The notes below the pieces were generated by a model. It had not been told where the DNA came from and searched no databases. It worked only from the letters and a program-made list of their open reading frames with translations. 64,000 bases of DNA from Paracoccus marinus (GTDB lineage Bacteria; Pseudomonadota; Alphaproteobacteria; Rhodobacterales; Rhodobacteraceae). Shown in pieces: positions 8,783-16,820 of this stretch. The DNA lies in assembly GCF_007018965.1 (NCBI RefSeq), contig NZ_VJYZ01000004.1:124001-188000 (forward strand), written 5' to 3'. How positions within the stretch are numbered: the stretch's first letter is position 1; the number at the start of each line of letters is the position of its first letter. The position numbers were made by a program, and so were the translations under genes.

Positions 8783-10132
8783 TCAGGCGGCGGCGGCCTC
8801 GGCCCGGTGATACTGCCGGCCCAGCATCACCGCGCGGGCGATGTTCAGCAGCCCCAGCGCCACCCACAACCCGTGATTGCCCCACAGCGGCGGCAGCGTC
8901 AGCGCGGCGACCCCGAAGATCGCGACCGCGGGCAGCATGGCGTTGCGCATCTCGCGCGTCAGGGTGGCGCCGATGAAGATGCCGTCCAGCATCCAGCTTG
9001 CGACCCCCACGACGGGCATCAGGACCAGCCAGGGCAGATAGCGCCGCGCGACCTCGCGGACCTCGGGCGCGGTCGTCAGCACGTCGATCAGCGCGCCGCC
9101 CGCGACCGCGAACAGCACCGCCATCACCACGGCGGCGCCGCAGGCCCAGGCGCTCGCCACGATCGACGCGCGCCGGACCAGGTCGGGGCGGCGCGCGCCG
9201 ACCGCCTGCCCCACCAGCGACTCGGCCGCGAAGGCCAGCCCATCCAGCGCATAGGCGATGATGCCCAAGAACTGCAGCAGCACCTGGTTTGCGGCAAGCG
9301 GCACGTCGCCCTGCCCCGCGCCCAGGAACATGAAGCTGGTGAACGACGCCTGCAGCAGGACCGACCGCACCATGATGTCGCTGTTGACGCGCAGCAGCCG
9401 CATGACGTGGGCCCGCGCCCACAATCCGCCCGCGCCGATCCCCTCGCGGATCGCGGCCCGCGCCAGCCACAGGGCCAGCATCGCCCCCGACCATTCCGCT
9501 GCCAGCGTCGCCCAGGCAACGCCCGGCACGCCCCAGCCCAGCCCCATCACGAACCACAGGTCCAGCCCGATGTTGACGAGGTTGATGAGCATCTGCACCG
9601 CCAGGATCGACCGCGTCCGTTCGACCGCGATCAACCAGCCGGTCAGCGCGTACATGGCGATGGTCGCGGGCGCACCCCAGATGCGGATCGACAGGTAGTC
9701 GCGGGCCAGCGCCTCGACCTCGGCCGACGCGGGCGACAGCCGGAAGGCGATCCCGACCAGCGGCCCCTGCAACGCGATCAGGACGACCCCCGCCACCCCG
9801 GCGATGGCGAGCGCGCGCAGCAGATGCGCGCCCGATGCCCGGGCGTCGCCCGCGCCGTGGGCCTGCGCGACCAGCCCCGACGTGCCCATCCGCAGAAAAC
9901 TGAACACCCAGTAGAGCGAGGTCAGGATCACCGCGCCGATCGCCACCGCGCCGATCGGCTCGGCCCGGCCAAGCTGGCCCACGACACCGGTATCGACCAT
10001 GCCCAGCAGCGGGATGGTGGCGTTCGACAGCACGATCGGCAGCGCGATGGCAAGCACGCGTCGGCTGGTGATCTCGCCCATGGCCTTGCGGCCCGAACCG
10101 CGCTCCGCCGCCGGGGTGGTGGCTTCGGCCAT
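8783..10132 (-). CDS. MATE-family efflux transporter
   Basis: A 449-residue multidrug and toxin extrusion (MATE) carrier, with the about 12 hydrophobic segments and the length typical of the family. The early [12 protein letters not shown] (TM1-TM2) and the repeated second-half motif [14 protein letters not shown] are characteristic of the NorM/DinF-like branch. Such proteins export cationic compounds using a sodium or proton gradient; the substrate cannot be read from the sequence. The start is ATG 10132, four bases after the preceding thioesterase gene stops, so it is the last gene of a three-gene unit with the two thioesterases. An alternative start is the ATG at MGEITSRRV, 17 codons later. 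Confidence 0.88.
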   Translation of the reverse strand: MAEATTPAAERGSGRKAMGEITSRRVLAIALPIVLSNATIPLLGMVDTGVVGQLGRAEPIGAVAIGAVILTSLYWVFSFLRMGTSGLVAQAHGAGDARASGAHLLRALAIAGVAGVVLIALQGPLVGIAFRLSPASAEVEALARDYLSIRIWGAPATIAMYALTGWLIAVERTRSILAVQMLINLVNIGLDLWFVMGLGWGVPGVAWATLAAEWSGAMLALWLARAAIREGIGAGGLWARAHVMRLLRVNSDIMVRSVLLQASFTSFMFLGAGQGDVPLAANQVLLQFLGIIAYALDGLAFAAESLVGQAVGARRPDLVRRASIVASAWACGAAVVMAVLFAVAGGALIDVLTTAPEVREVARRYLPWLVLMPVVGVASWMLDGIFIGATLTREMRNAMLPAVAIFGVAALTLPPLWGNHGLWVALGLLNIARAVMLGRQYHRAEAAAA

Positions 10133-10136
10133 TCGC

Positions 10137-10640
10137 TCAGCTTCTCTGCGGCATCAGGAAATGGCCGTTCGCCTGCGCGAAGGGCCGGTCGCGGTTGTCC
10201 TGCCACGCCTCGACCTGCACGCTGGAATAGCGCCGCCCCAGCCGCACCACGCGGGCGCGCGCATAGCTGTCGCGCGGCAGGCCCGAGCGCAGGTAGTCCA
10301 CCGAGAAGTCGATCGTCTTGGCGAGCCGCGGGATCGCGATCGGCACCGCCGCGTCGGGCACCATCCGCCCCGCCTCGAGATCGTCCCACAGCGACACGAA
10401 GGTCAGTTCGACCGTGGCCGCGATTTCCAGGAACGCGGCCGTGACGCCGCCGTGGATTGCGGGCAGCACCGGGTTGCCGATCAGCTTGTCGGCGAACGGC
10501 ATGACCGCCGTCAATTCGTCCCCGCGCCGGTCGAAGCGGATCCCCAGCCAGGCGATATAGGGCACCGCCGCGACGATCGCGGACACGGCGGCGTCGCGGC
10601 GGGTCTTGACCAGCGCCAGCGGTTCGTTGCGGTCGGCCAT
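10137..10640 (-). CDS. PaaI-family hotdog thioesterase (first of pair)
   Basis: A 167-residue hotdog-fold acyl-CoA thioesterase. The PaaI-type active-site stretch is IHGGVTAAFLEIAA, and the helix/strand order matches the family. The likely reaction is hydrolysis of an acyl-CoA thioester in the cytoplasm. It starts at ATG 10640, one base after the stop of the other thioesterase gene, and is followed after four bases by the MATE gene. The pair shares little sequence beyond the active site, so they are old paralogues or were recruited separately. Confidence 0.8.
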   Translation of the reverse strand: MADRNEPLALVKTRRDAAVSAIVAAVPYIAWLGIRFDRRGDELTAVMPFADKLIGNPVLPAIHGGVTAAFLEIAATVELTFVSLWDDLEAGRMVPDAAVPIAIPRLAKTIDFSVDYLRSGLPRDSYARARVVRLGRRYSSVQVEAWQDNRDRPFAQANGHFLMPQRS

Positions 10641-10641
10641 C

Positions 10642-11067
10642 TCAGCGCTCCACCGTGAAGGACCCGGTCGCGGTGGCCACCGGCCGCGTCTCGTCGTCGT
10701 CGAGCGCCAGCGCGCGCACGAACGCCACGTTGCGGGTCATGTGAAAGCACTCGGCCCGCGCCCTGAGCTTCTGGCGCGGCGTCGCCGCCCGCATGTAGTC
10801 GATGCGCAGCGAGATGGTCGCGGTCCCCACGGGTTTCTCGGGATGGGCCATGACCGCCGCGCCGCCGCAGGTGTCCATCAGCGCCGACACGACTCCGCCG
10901 TGGATGACGCCGGTGCGCGGGTCGCCCACCAGTTCCTCGCGCCAGTCCATCTCGATCTCGGCGCTCGCCTCGCCGAACGCGATCAGGCGGCCGCCCAGCG
11001 CCTTGACATGCGGCAGCGCCGTCAGGAAATCATGCGCCGCCTTGGTGCGCCCGTCGTCCTGCGCCAT
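10642..11067 (-). CDS. PaaI-family hotdog thioesterase (second of pair)
   Basis: A 141-residue hotdog thioesterase with the PaaI signature TGVIHGGVVSALMDTCGGAA, in which the conserved HGG and Asp lie near the catalytic site. The length is typical for PaaI-like enzymes. The start is ATG 11067; longer in-frame starts run through the region of 11-bp repeats and lack family similarity. It leads a likely operon with the second thioesterase and the MATE exporter, and is divergent from the MerR gene. A shared 184-base control region with that regulator suggests, but does not prove, MerR control. Confidence 0.82.
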   Translation of the reverse strand: MAQDDGRTKAAHDFLTALPHVKALGGRLIAFGEASAEIEMDWREELVGDPRTGVIHGGVVSALMDTCGGAAVMAHPEKPVGTATISLRIDYMRAATPRQKLRARAECFHMTRNVAFVRALALDDDETRPVATATGSFTVER

Positions 11068-11165
11068 CCACCCGTTCCTTCCGGTATCGTTGATCCGGGC
11101 CGAACTTGCGCCGCGTGGCCGACGCTGGCAAGCCGCACCGCGCAGCGTCCCCCCGGCACGCGCGC

Positions 11166-11209
11166 GGTTGAAGCGCGGTCGAAGCACGCTTGAAGCGCGG
11201 TTGAAGCCG
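11166..11209. repeat. Four phased 11-bp direct repeats upstream of merR
   Basis: Four head-to-tail 11-base units occur at 11166, 11177, 11188 and 11199: GGTTGAAGCGC, GGTCGAAGCAC, GCTTGAAGCGC and GGTTGAAGCCG. The core TTGAAGC recurs exactly one DNA turn apart. They lie in the divergent region between the thioesterase gene and the MerR gene, 43 bases before the MerR start, outside any supported coding sequence. Confidence 0.75.
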
Positions 11210-11251
11210 GGCCGCGCCCGCACTATCCTTGCCAGAACGGGTGGAGTGTGC

Positions 11252-11686
11252 ATGACCGAAGAAACCTTCATCAGCTTCAAGGAGATGTGCGCGCGTTTCG
11301 ACGTCACGCCGCGCACCCTTCGCTATTACGAATACATCGAACTGCTGAACCCGCGCCGCGAAGGCCGGTCCCGCTTTTACGGGCCGCGCGAGATCGCGCG
11401 CATGAAACTCATCATGCGCGGCCGGCGCTTCGGCTTTTCGCTCGAGGACATCCGCCAGTGGCTGCTGATCTACCAGCAGAAGGGCACGCGCGAGCAGTAC
11501 ACGGTCTGGATCGAGCAGGCCGACCGGCAGCTGGGCCTGCTGGACAAGCAGCGCCAGGAACTCGAGGCCGCGATGGCCGACCTGCGCAGCCTGCGCGAGG
11601 AAGCGGCCGTGATCGTGACGGACATCGACGCGCGCGCGGCGCAAGGGTCGGCGCAAGGATCGGCGCAGGGATCGGCGGCCGGCTGA
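11252..11686 (+). CDS. MerR-family transcriptional regulator
   Basis: A 144-residue MerR regulator. Residues 6-75 form the winged helix-turn-helix ([20 protein letters not shown], then [14 protein letters not shown] and [12 protein letters not shown]), and residues 80-130 form the dimerising coiled coil. The C-terminus carries three AQGS repeats, an odd low-complexity tail. No Cys-rich metal-binding loop is visible, so this is not a metal sensor. MerR proteins beside acyl-CoA dehydrogenase and thiolase genes, such as LiuR, control amino-acid or fatty-acid degradation. The gene lies 238 bases upstream of the acyl-CoA dehydrogenase and opposite two thioesterases, which fits that role by inference. 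Confidence 0.85.
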   Translation: MTEETFISFKEMCARFDVTPRTLRYYEYIELLNPRREGRSRFYGPREIARMKLIMRGRRFGFSLEDIRQWLLIYQQKGTREQYTVWIEQADRQLGLLDKQRQELEAAMADLRSLREEAAVIVTDIDARAAQGSAQGSAQGSAAG

Positions 11687-11924
11687 AAACGCTGGCAAGG
11701 GCGGCGGCACGAGTGACCGCCCGCGGCCGCGGCGCGCCCCGCCTGCGAAGCTGACGCGACGGCACGCGGCCGGCGCGTTCGATGACGCCACGTCTGCGGT
11801 GGGCGCTGCGGAACGGGTGCTTATATTCCCGCCCGAGATCGGAACGTGCGGGGACGTTGCGGGGGGTGTCGCGGGATTTGCCGCGCAAGGTCCGCCGCCT
11901 TCCCCGCCGATGAAGGAGAACGCC

Positions 11925-13700
11925 TTGACCCGTTACGTTGCCCCCGTCCAGGACATGCAGTTCCTGCTTCACGACGTCCTCAAGCTGTCGCAGTCCGGCC
12001 TGCCCGGCCATGACGAGCTGGACCGCGACTTCACCGCCGCGATCCTGGACGCCGCCGGCCAGCTTGCCTCGGACGTGCTGGAGCCGCTGAACAAGGTCGG
12101 CGACGCGCAGGGCTGCGTGCTTGAAAACGGCGTGGTCCGCACGCCCGCGGGCTTCAAGGCCGCGTTCGACCAGGTCCGCGAGGGCGGCTGGACCGGCCTC
12201 GACTGCGACCCGGAATACGGCGGCCAGGGCATGCCCCACATCATCGGGCTGGCCACTGGCGAGATGTTCGTGTCAGCCAACCTCGCCTTCAACATGTACC
12301 AGGGCCTGACCCACGGCGCCTATTCGGCGATCCACGCCCACGGCACGCCCGAGCAGAAGCAGACCTACCTGCCCAAGATGGTGTCGTGCGAATGGACCGG
12401 CACCATGAATCTGACCGAGCCGCATTGCGGCACCGACCTGGGCATGCTGCGCACCCGCGCCGAACCGCAGGACGACGGCAGCTACGCCATCACCGGCCAG
12501 AAGATCTTCATCTCGGCCGGCGACCACGACATGTCGGACAACGTCATCCACCTGGTGCTGGCCAAGGCGCCGGGCGGCGGGGAAAGCACCAAGGGGATCA
12601 GCCTTTTCATCGTGCCGAAGTTCCTCGTCAACGACGACGGCTCGCTGGGCGACCGCCAGGCGGTGTCGGTCGGCAAGCTTGAAGAAAAGATGGGGATCCA
12701 CGGCAACGCCACCTGCGTCATGAACTTCGACGGGGCGAAGGGGTGGCTGCTGGGCGACCTGCACAAGGGCATGCGCGCGATGTTCACCATGATGAACGAG
12801 GCGCGGCTGGGCGTGGGGCTGCAAGGCTACGCCGCGGCCGAGGCGGCCTATCAGAACGCGGTGGACTATGCCCGCGACCGCCTGCAGGGCCGCGCCGTCA
12901 CCGGGGCCGAGAACAAGGCGGGCCCGGCCGACCCGATCATCGTCCACCCGGACGTGCGGCGGATGCTGATGGACCAGCGTTCGTTCCTGGAAGGGGCGCG
13001 GGCGCTCGCGCTCTGGGCCGCGCACATGATCGACAAGTCGCATAACGGCGACAAGGACGCGGACGGGCTGATCTCGCTGCTGACCCCCGTCATCAAGGGC
13101 TTCCTGACCGACAAGGGCTTCGACGGCGCGGTGCAGGCGCAGCAGGTCTATGGCGGCCACGGCTACATCGAGGAATGGGGCATGTCGCAGTTCGTCCGCG
13201 ACGCCCGCATCACCATGATCTACGAGGGCGCGAACGGCGTGCAGGCGCTGGACCTGGTGGGCCGCAAGCTGGCGCAGGACGGCGGCAAGCACGTCATGGC
13301 CTTCTTCGAGATGGTCCGGTCGTTCATCAAGGAAAACGAGGGCGACGAGACGCTGAAGGCGCAGTTCCTCGATCCGCTAAAGGCGGCCTCGAAGGACCTG
13401 CAGGCGGCGGCCACGTATTTCATGGAACGCGGCATGTCGAACCCGAACGACGCGCTGTCGGGCAGCTACGATTTCATGCACCTGTTCGGCCACACCGCGC
13501 TGGGGCTGATGTGGTCGCGGATGGCGGTCGCGGCGCAGGCGGCGCTTACCGCGGGCGAGGGCGACGCGGAGTTCCTGCGCGACAAGCTGGTCACGGGGCG
13601 CTACTACATGGCGCGGCACCTGCCGATGACGACGACCCACCTTGCGCGGATCCGGTCGGGGTCCGAACCGGTGATGGCGCTGGCCGCCGACCGGTTCTGA
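11925..13700 (+). CDS. Long-type acyl-CoA dehydrogenase (DmdC/FadE5-like)
   Basis: A 591-residue flavoprotein of the long acyl-CoA dehydrogenase subgroup, which includes methylmercaptopropionyl-CoA dehydrogenase Dmd[21 protein letters not shown] and [16 protein letters not shown] form the FAD/substrate region. [20 protein letters not shown] and [16 protein letters not shown] carry the conserved C-terminal motif with the likely catalytic Glu, and residues beyond about 470 form the extra C-terminal domain of this subgroup. It oxidises an acyl-CoA to the enoyl-CoA. I choose the TTG at 11925 because AAGGAG lies six bases before it; an ATG at 11910 overlaps that site. The thiolase and FadB-like enzyme downstream complete a beta-oxidation set. 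Confidence 0.88.
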   Translation: MTRYVAPVQDMQFLLHDVLKLSQSGLPGHDELDRDFTAAILDAAGQLASDVLEPLNKVGDAQGCVLENGVVRTPAGFKAAFDQVREGGWTGLDCDPEYGGQGMPHIIGLATGEMFVSANLAFNMYQGLTHGAYSAIHAHGTPEQKQTYLPKMVSCEWTGTMNLTEPHCGTDLGMLRTRAEPQDDGSYAITGQKIFISAGDHDMSDNVIHLVLAKAPGGGESTKGISLFIVPKFLVNDDGSLGDRQAVSVGKLEEKMGIHGNATCVMNFDGAKGWLLGDLHKGMRAMFTMMNEARLGVGLQGYAAAEAAYQNAVDYARDRLQGRAVTGAENKAGPADPIIVHPDVRRMLMDQRSFLEGARALALWAAHMIDKSHNGDKDADGLISLLTPVIKGFLTDKGFDGAVQAQQVYGGHGYIEEWGMSQFVRDARITMIYEGANGVQALDLVGRKLAQDGGKHVMAFFEMVRSFIKENEGDETLKAQFLDPLKAASKDLQAAATYFMERGMSNPNDALSGSYDFMHLFGHTALGLMWSRMAVAAQAALTAGEGDAEFLRDKLVTGRYYMARHLPMTTTHLARIRSGSEPVMALAADRF

Positions 13701-13759
13701 TCCATGGCGATCGTCCCCCCCGCAGGGCGTCGGCGCCGCGCTTGCGGCACCGTGCCGAC

Positions 13760-13793
13760 GCCTCCGGCGGGGATATTTGGGCAAAGAAGAAGC
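13760..13793 (+). repeat. Dispersed GC-rich intergenic element, copy B
   Basis: Contains CCTCCGGCGGGGATATTT, then GGGCAAAGAAGAAG. It lies 60 bases after the acyl-CoA dehydrogenase stop in the same orientation as that gene. Together with copy C (inverted, 13931-13958) it brackets about 140 bases. The 302-base gap 13701-14002 holds these two copies and a stem-loop; I see no gene in it. Confidence 0.7.
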
Positions 13794-13930
13794 GGCGCGG
13801 CCCCGATCCCGCGCGGCCCGTGGGCATCAGTGGCGGAACCGGGGCTTTCTCCTTTGGCGGCCATCGGCTTCCCAGCCTGTCCCGCCCGCCGATCCTCGCG
13901 CGGAATGGTTGAGGAAGCGTTACCGCGCCC

Positions 13931-13958
13931 GTTCTTCTTTGTGAAAATATCCCGCAGG
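13931..13958 (-). repeat. Dispersed intergenic element, copy C (degenerate, inverted)
   Basis: Read on the minus strand it begins CCTGCGGGATATTTTCA and continues CAAAGAAGAAC. It shares the GGGATATTT core and the CAAAGAAGAA tail with copy B but has lost part of the CCTCCGGCGG end. It lies in inverted orientation relative to copy B, upstream of the GST gene. Confidence 0.55.
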
Positions 13959-13960
13959 GT

Positions 13961-13981
13961 CCGGGGGCGCGCAGCCCCCGG
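13961..13981 (+). other. Strong stem-loop just before the GST gene
   Basis: CCGGGGGC, loop GCGCA, GCCCCCGG: a perfect 8-bp G/C stem ending 21 bases before the GST start codon. There is no T-tract, so it is not a classical terminator. It could stabilise a processed mRNA end or dampen read-through from the acyl-CoA dehydrogenase gene. Confidence 0.5.
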
Positions 13982-14002
13982 CTTGCGGCAGGGGAGGGAT
14001 GG

Positions 14003-14629
14003 ATGACCGCGCAGCTTTGGTGCTTCGGCGAATCCGGCAACGCCTACAAGGCGGCGCTGACGATGGAACTGTCGGGCTTCGACTGGGAACCGGTCCACGT
14101 CGACTTCTTCAACGGTGAGACCCGCACGCCCGAGTTCCGGGCGATCAACCCGATGGGCGAAGTGCCGGTTCTGCGCGACGGCGACCTGACGCTGAGCCAG
14201 TCGGCGGTGATCCAGCTGCACGTGGCACGGCGCACCGGCCGCTTCGGCGGCACCGACCCGGACGAGGTGCTGCGCTGGCTGATGTGGGACAACCACAAGC
14301 TGTCGGGCCAGGCGGGAACGACGCGCTTTCTCGCCAACTTCGTGCCGGCCGAAAAGCGGCCAGACGAAGTGATCGCGTTCCAGCAAGCGCGCCTGAAATC
14401 CGCCTACAAGCTGCTCGACGGACGCCTTTCCACCCGCGACTGGGTCGCAGGCGACGCCCCCACGATCGCCGATTTCGCCTGCTGCGGCTATCTGTACTAC
14501 CCCGAACCCTTCGGGTTCGACCGGGCCCACTGGCCGCATATCGACGCCTGGCTGGACCGCATCGCGGCCCTGCCCGGCTGGAAACATCCCTATGATCTGA
14601 TGCCCGGCAGCCCTGCCGACCGGGCGTGA
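14003..14629 (+). CDS. Glutathione S-transferase family protein
   Basis: A 208-residue GST-fold protein. The N-terminal thioredoxin-like domain (residues 1-80) includes CFGESGNAYKAALTME, the cis-Pro segment MGEVPVLRDGDLTLSQSAVI and the usual glutathione-binding Gln-Ser. The helical C-terminal domain contains DWVAGDAPTIADFA, the N-capping motif of GSTs. The start ATG 14003 follows GGGGAGGGATGG. It lies between the acyl-CoA dehydrogenase and thiolase genes (12 bases before the latter), so it may detoxify reactive enoyl intermediates or act as an isomerase. That role is inferred from position only. Confidence 0.86.
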   Translation: MTAQLWCFGESGNAYKAALTMELSGFDWEPVHVDFFNGETRTPEFRAINPMGEVPVLRDGDLTLSQSAVIQLHVARRTGRFGGTDPDEVLRWLMWDNHKLSGQAGTTRFLANFVPAEKRPDEVIAFQQARLKSAYKLLDGRLSTRDWVAGDAPTIADFACCGYLYYPEPFGFDRAHWPHIDAWLDRIAALPGWKHPYDLMPGSPADRA

Positions 14630-14641
14630 AGGAGAGGACGC

Positions 14642-15853
14642 ATGACCGAAGCCTACATCTTTGACGCCGCCCGCACCCCGCGCGGCAAGGGCCGCCCCGA
14701 CGGCAGCCTGCACGAGGTCACCTCGATGGCGCTGTCGGCGCGGCTGCTCAATGCCATGAAGCAGCGCAACGGCCTTGAAGGCCACGCGGTCGAGGACCTG
14801 ATCTGGGGCAACGTCACCCAGGTCATGGAACAGGGCGGCTGCCTTGCGCGGTCGGCCGTGCTCGCGTCCGATCTCGACCAGGCGATCCCCGGCGTTTCGA
14901 TCAACCGGTTCTGCGCCAGCGGCCTCGAGGCCGTGAACATGGCAGCCAACCAGCTGAAGGGCGGGTCGGGCCAGGCCTACCTTGCCGGCGGGGTCGAGAT
15001 GATGGGCCGCGTCGCCATGGGCAGCGACGGTTTCGCCATCGCCGTCGATCCCTCCGTCGCGATGAAGACCTATTTCGTGCCGCAGGGCATCTCGGCCGAC
15101 ATCATCGCGACCGAATACGGCTTCACCCGCGAACAGGCCGACGCGCTGGCCGTGGAATCGCAGCGCCGCGCCAAGCAGGCGTGGGACGAGGGGCGGTTCG
15201 CCAAGTCCATCGTCCCGGCGGTGGACCAGAACGGCCTAACCATCCTCGACCGCGACGAGTTCATGCGGCCCGACACGACGATGGACAGCCTGTCGGCGCT
15301 GAAGCCCAGCTTCAAGGACATGGGCGAGGTCATGCCGGGCTTCGACAAGGTCGCGATGCTGAAATACCCGCACCTGCCCCGCATCAACCACATCCACCAT
15401 GCGGGCAACTCGTCGGGGATCGTGGACGGCGCGGCGGCGGTGCTGATCGGGACCAAGGAATGGGGCGAGCAGATGGGGCTGAAGCCCCGCGCCCGCATCC
15501 GCGCGACCGCCCGGATCGGCACCGATCCGACGATCATGCTGACCGGCCCGGTCCCGGTGACCGAACGCATCCTGCGCCAAAGCGGCATGGCGATCTCGGA
15601 CATCGACCTGTTCGAGGTGAACGAGGCCTTCGCCTCGGTCGTGCTGCGCTTCATGCAGGCGTTCGACGTGGACCCGGCGATCGTCAACGTGAACGGCGGC
15701 GCGATGGCGATGGGCCATCCGCTGGGCGCGACCGGCGCGATCCTGATCGGGACGCTGCTGGACGAGCTGGAACGCCAGGACAAGCAGGTCGGCTACGCCA
15801 CGCTGTGCGTCGCGTCCGGCATGGGCGCGGGCACGATCATCGAGCGGGTGTGA
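14642..15853 (+). CDS. Acetyl-CoA C-acyltransferase (thiolase)
   Basis: A 403-residue thiolase. The nucleophilic cysteine is in INRFCASGLEAVNMAANQL (about residue 95), the catalytic His is in GGAMAMGHPLGATGA and the second Cys in CVASGMGAGT, which are the three thiolase signatures in order. It cleaves 3-ketoacyl-CoA with CoA, releasing acetyl-CoA as the last step of beta-oxidation. The product of the FadB-like enzyme encoded 1 kb downstream is its expected substrate, so it is FadA-like. Two cupin genes sit between them in the same unit (2-base gap to the first). Confidence 0.92.
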   Translation: MTEAYIFDAARTPRGKGRPDGSLHEVTSMALSARLLNAMKQRNGLEGHAVEDLIWGNVTQVMEQGGCLARSAVLASDLDQAIPGVSINRFCASGLEAVNMAANQLKGGSGQAYLAGGVEMMGRVAMGSDGFAIAVDPSVAMKTYFVPQGISADIIATEYGFTREQADALAVESQRRAKQAWDEGRFAKSIVPAVDQNGLTILDRDEFMRPDTTMDSLSALKPSFKDMGEVMPGFDKVAMLKYPHLPRINHIHHAGNSSGIVDGAAAVLIGTKEWGEQMGLKPRARIRATARIGTDPTIMLTGPVPVTERILRQSGMAISDIDLFEVNEAFASVVLRFMQAFDVDPAIVNVNGGAMAMGHPLGATGAILIGTLLDELERQDKQVGYATLCVASGMGAGTIIERV

Positions 15854-15855
15854 CG

Positions 15856-16323
15856 ATGGCGATCCTCCGCAAGGACAGCGTTGCGCGGACGGACGCGGTG
15901 TCGGGCTATCCCGACCCCTACAACCAGGGGTCGGGGCAGCTGTCCTATCACGCGCTCGGCGATGCCGGCGGGCTGACCCAGTTCGGCGCCGCGTTCGAGA
16001 CGCTGCACCCGGGCGGGCACAGCTCTCAGATGCACTGGGAAAGCCATGAGGACGAGTTCCTCTACATGCTTTCGGGCAGCATCACCGTCATCGAGGACGG
16101 CGAGGGCACGGTGATCGGCCCCGGCGACGCCTGCTGCTGGAAGGCGGGCACGCCGGTCGCGCACACGCTGAAGAACCACACCGCCGAGCCCGCGACCTAC
16201 CTGATCGTCGGCACCCGCGATCCGCAGAACGTCACCACCTATCCGGGCTGCGACATGCTGGCCACGCCCCAAGGCTACACCCATGTCGACGGAACGCCCT
16301 ACCCGAAACGGGGGGGCGCCTGA
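15856..16323 (+). CDS. Cupin-domain protein (first of tandem pair)
   Basis: A 155-residue single-domain cupin. Motif 1 is within MHWESHEDEFLYMLSGSITV and motif 2 within GDACCWKAGTPVAHTLKNHT, giving the double-stranded beta-helix with a His/Glu metal site. The N-terminus contains the SGYPDPY motif that the next protein shares. The end, YTHVDGTPYPKRGGA, is also typical of this uncharacterised branch. The start ATG 15856 is two bases after the thiolase stop, and its own stop overlaps the next cupin start by one base. The function is unknown; metal-dependent isomerase or dioxygenase chemistry, or ligand sensing, are possibilities. Confidence 0.78.
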   Translation: MAILRKDSVARTDAVSGYPDPYNQGSGQLSYHALGDAGGLTQFGAAFETLHPGGHSSQMHWESHEDEFLYMLSGSITVIEDGEGTVIGPGDACCWKAGTPVAHTLKNHTAEPATYLIVGTRDPQNVTTYPGCDMLATPQGYTHVDGTPYPKRGGA

Positions 16324-16820
16324 TGCCGAAGCTCGACATCGAGGCGGCGCCGCTGCGGACGGAGTCGAGCTATCCCGACCCCTACAGGGCCGAGGTCGCC
16401 GGCCGCTCATCGCGCCGCCTCGGCGATCTTGCCGGGCTCACGCAGTTCGGGGCGAACCTCGTCACGCTGGAGCCGGGGGCCGCGGCCTCGCTGCGGCACT
16501 GGCACCTCAACGAGGACGAGTTCGCCATCGTGACCGAGGGCGAGCTGGTGCTGGTCGAGGACGAGGGCGAGACGCCCATGCGGCCCGGCGATTGCGCCGC
16601 GTGGAAGGCGGGGGTGGCGAACGGCCACCGCTTCGTCAACCGCTCGGGCGCTAGGGCCGTCTTCCTTGTCGTGGGCACCCGCGCCCCGCAGGAGACCGCG
16701 ACCTACAGCGACGTGGACATGCAGATGCACCTTTCGGGCGGCGCGATCCGCCTGACCTATCATGACGGCAGCGACTGGGCCGGACCCCGGAACCTCGCGC
16801 CGAAGGGAGAGAACGAATGA
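16323..16820 (+). CDS. Cupin-domain protein (second of tandem pair)
   Basis: A 165-residue cupin clearly paralogous to the preceding one: SSYPDPYRAEV, GLTQFGANLVTLEPG, HWHLNEDEFAIVTEGELVLV and GDCAAWKAGVANGHRFVN line up with the same blocks there. Motif 1 differs (WHLNEDEF against WESHEDEF), so the metal ligands may differ. It ends with YHDGSDWAGPRNLAP instead of the PYPKR tail. TGATG links it to the first cupin and ATGA links it to the FadB-like gene, so all three are translationally coupled. The function is unknown. Confidence 0.78.
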   Translation: MPKLDIEAAPLRTESSYPDPYRAEVAGRSSRRLGDLAGLTQFGANLVTLEPGAAASLRHWHLNEDEFAIVTEGELVLVEDEGETPMRPGDCAAWKAGVANGHRFVNRSGARAVFLVVGTRAPQETATYSDVDMQMHLSGGAIRLTYHDGSDWAGPRNLAPKGENE

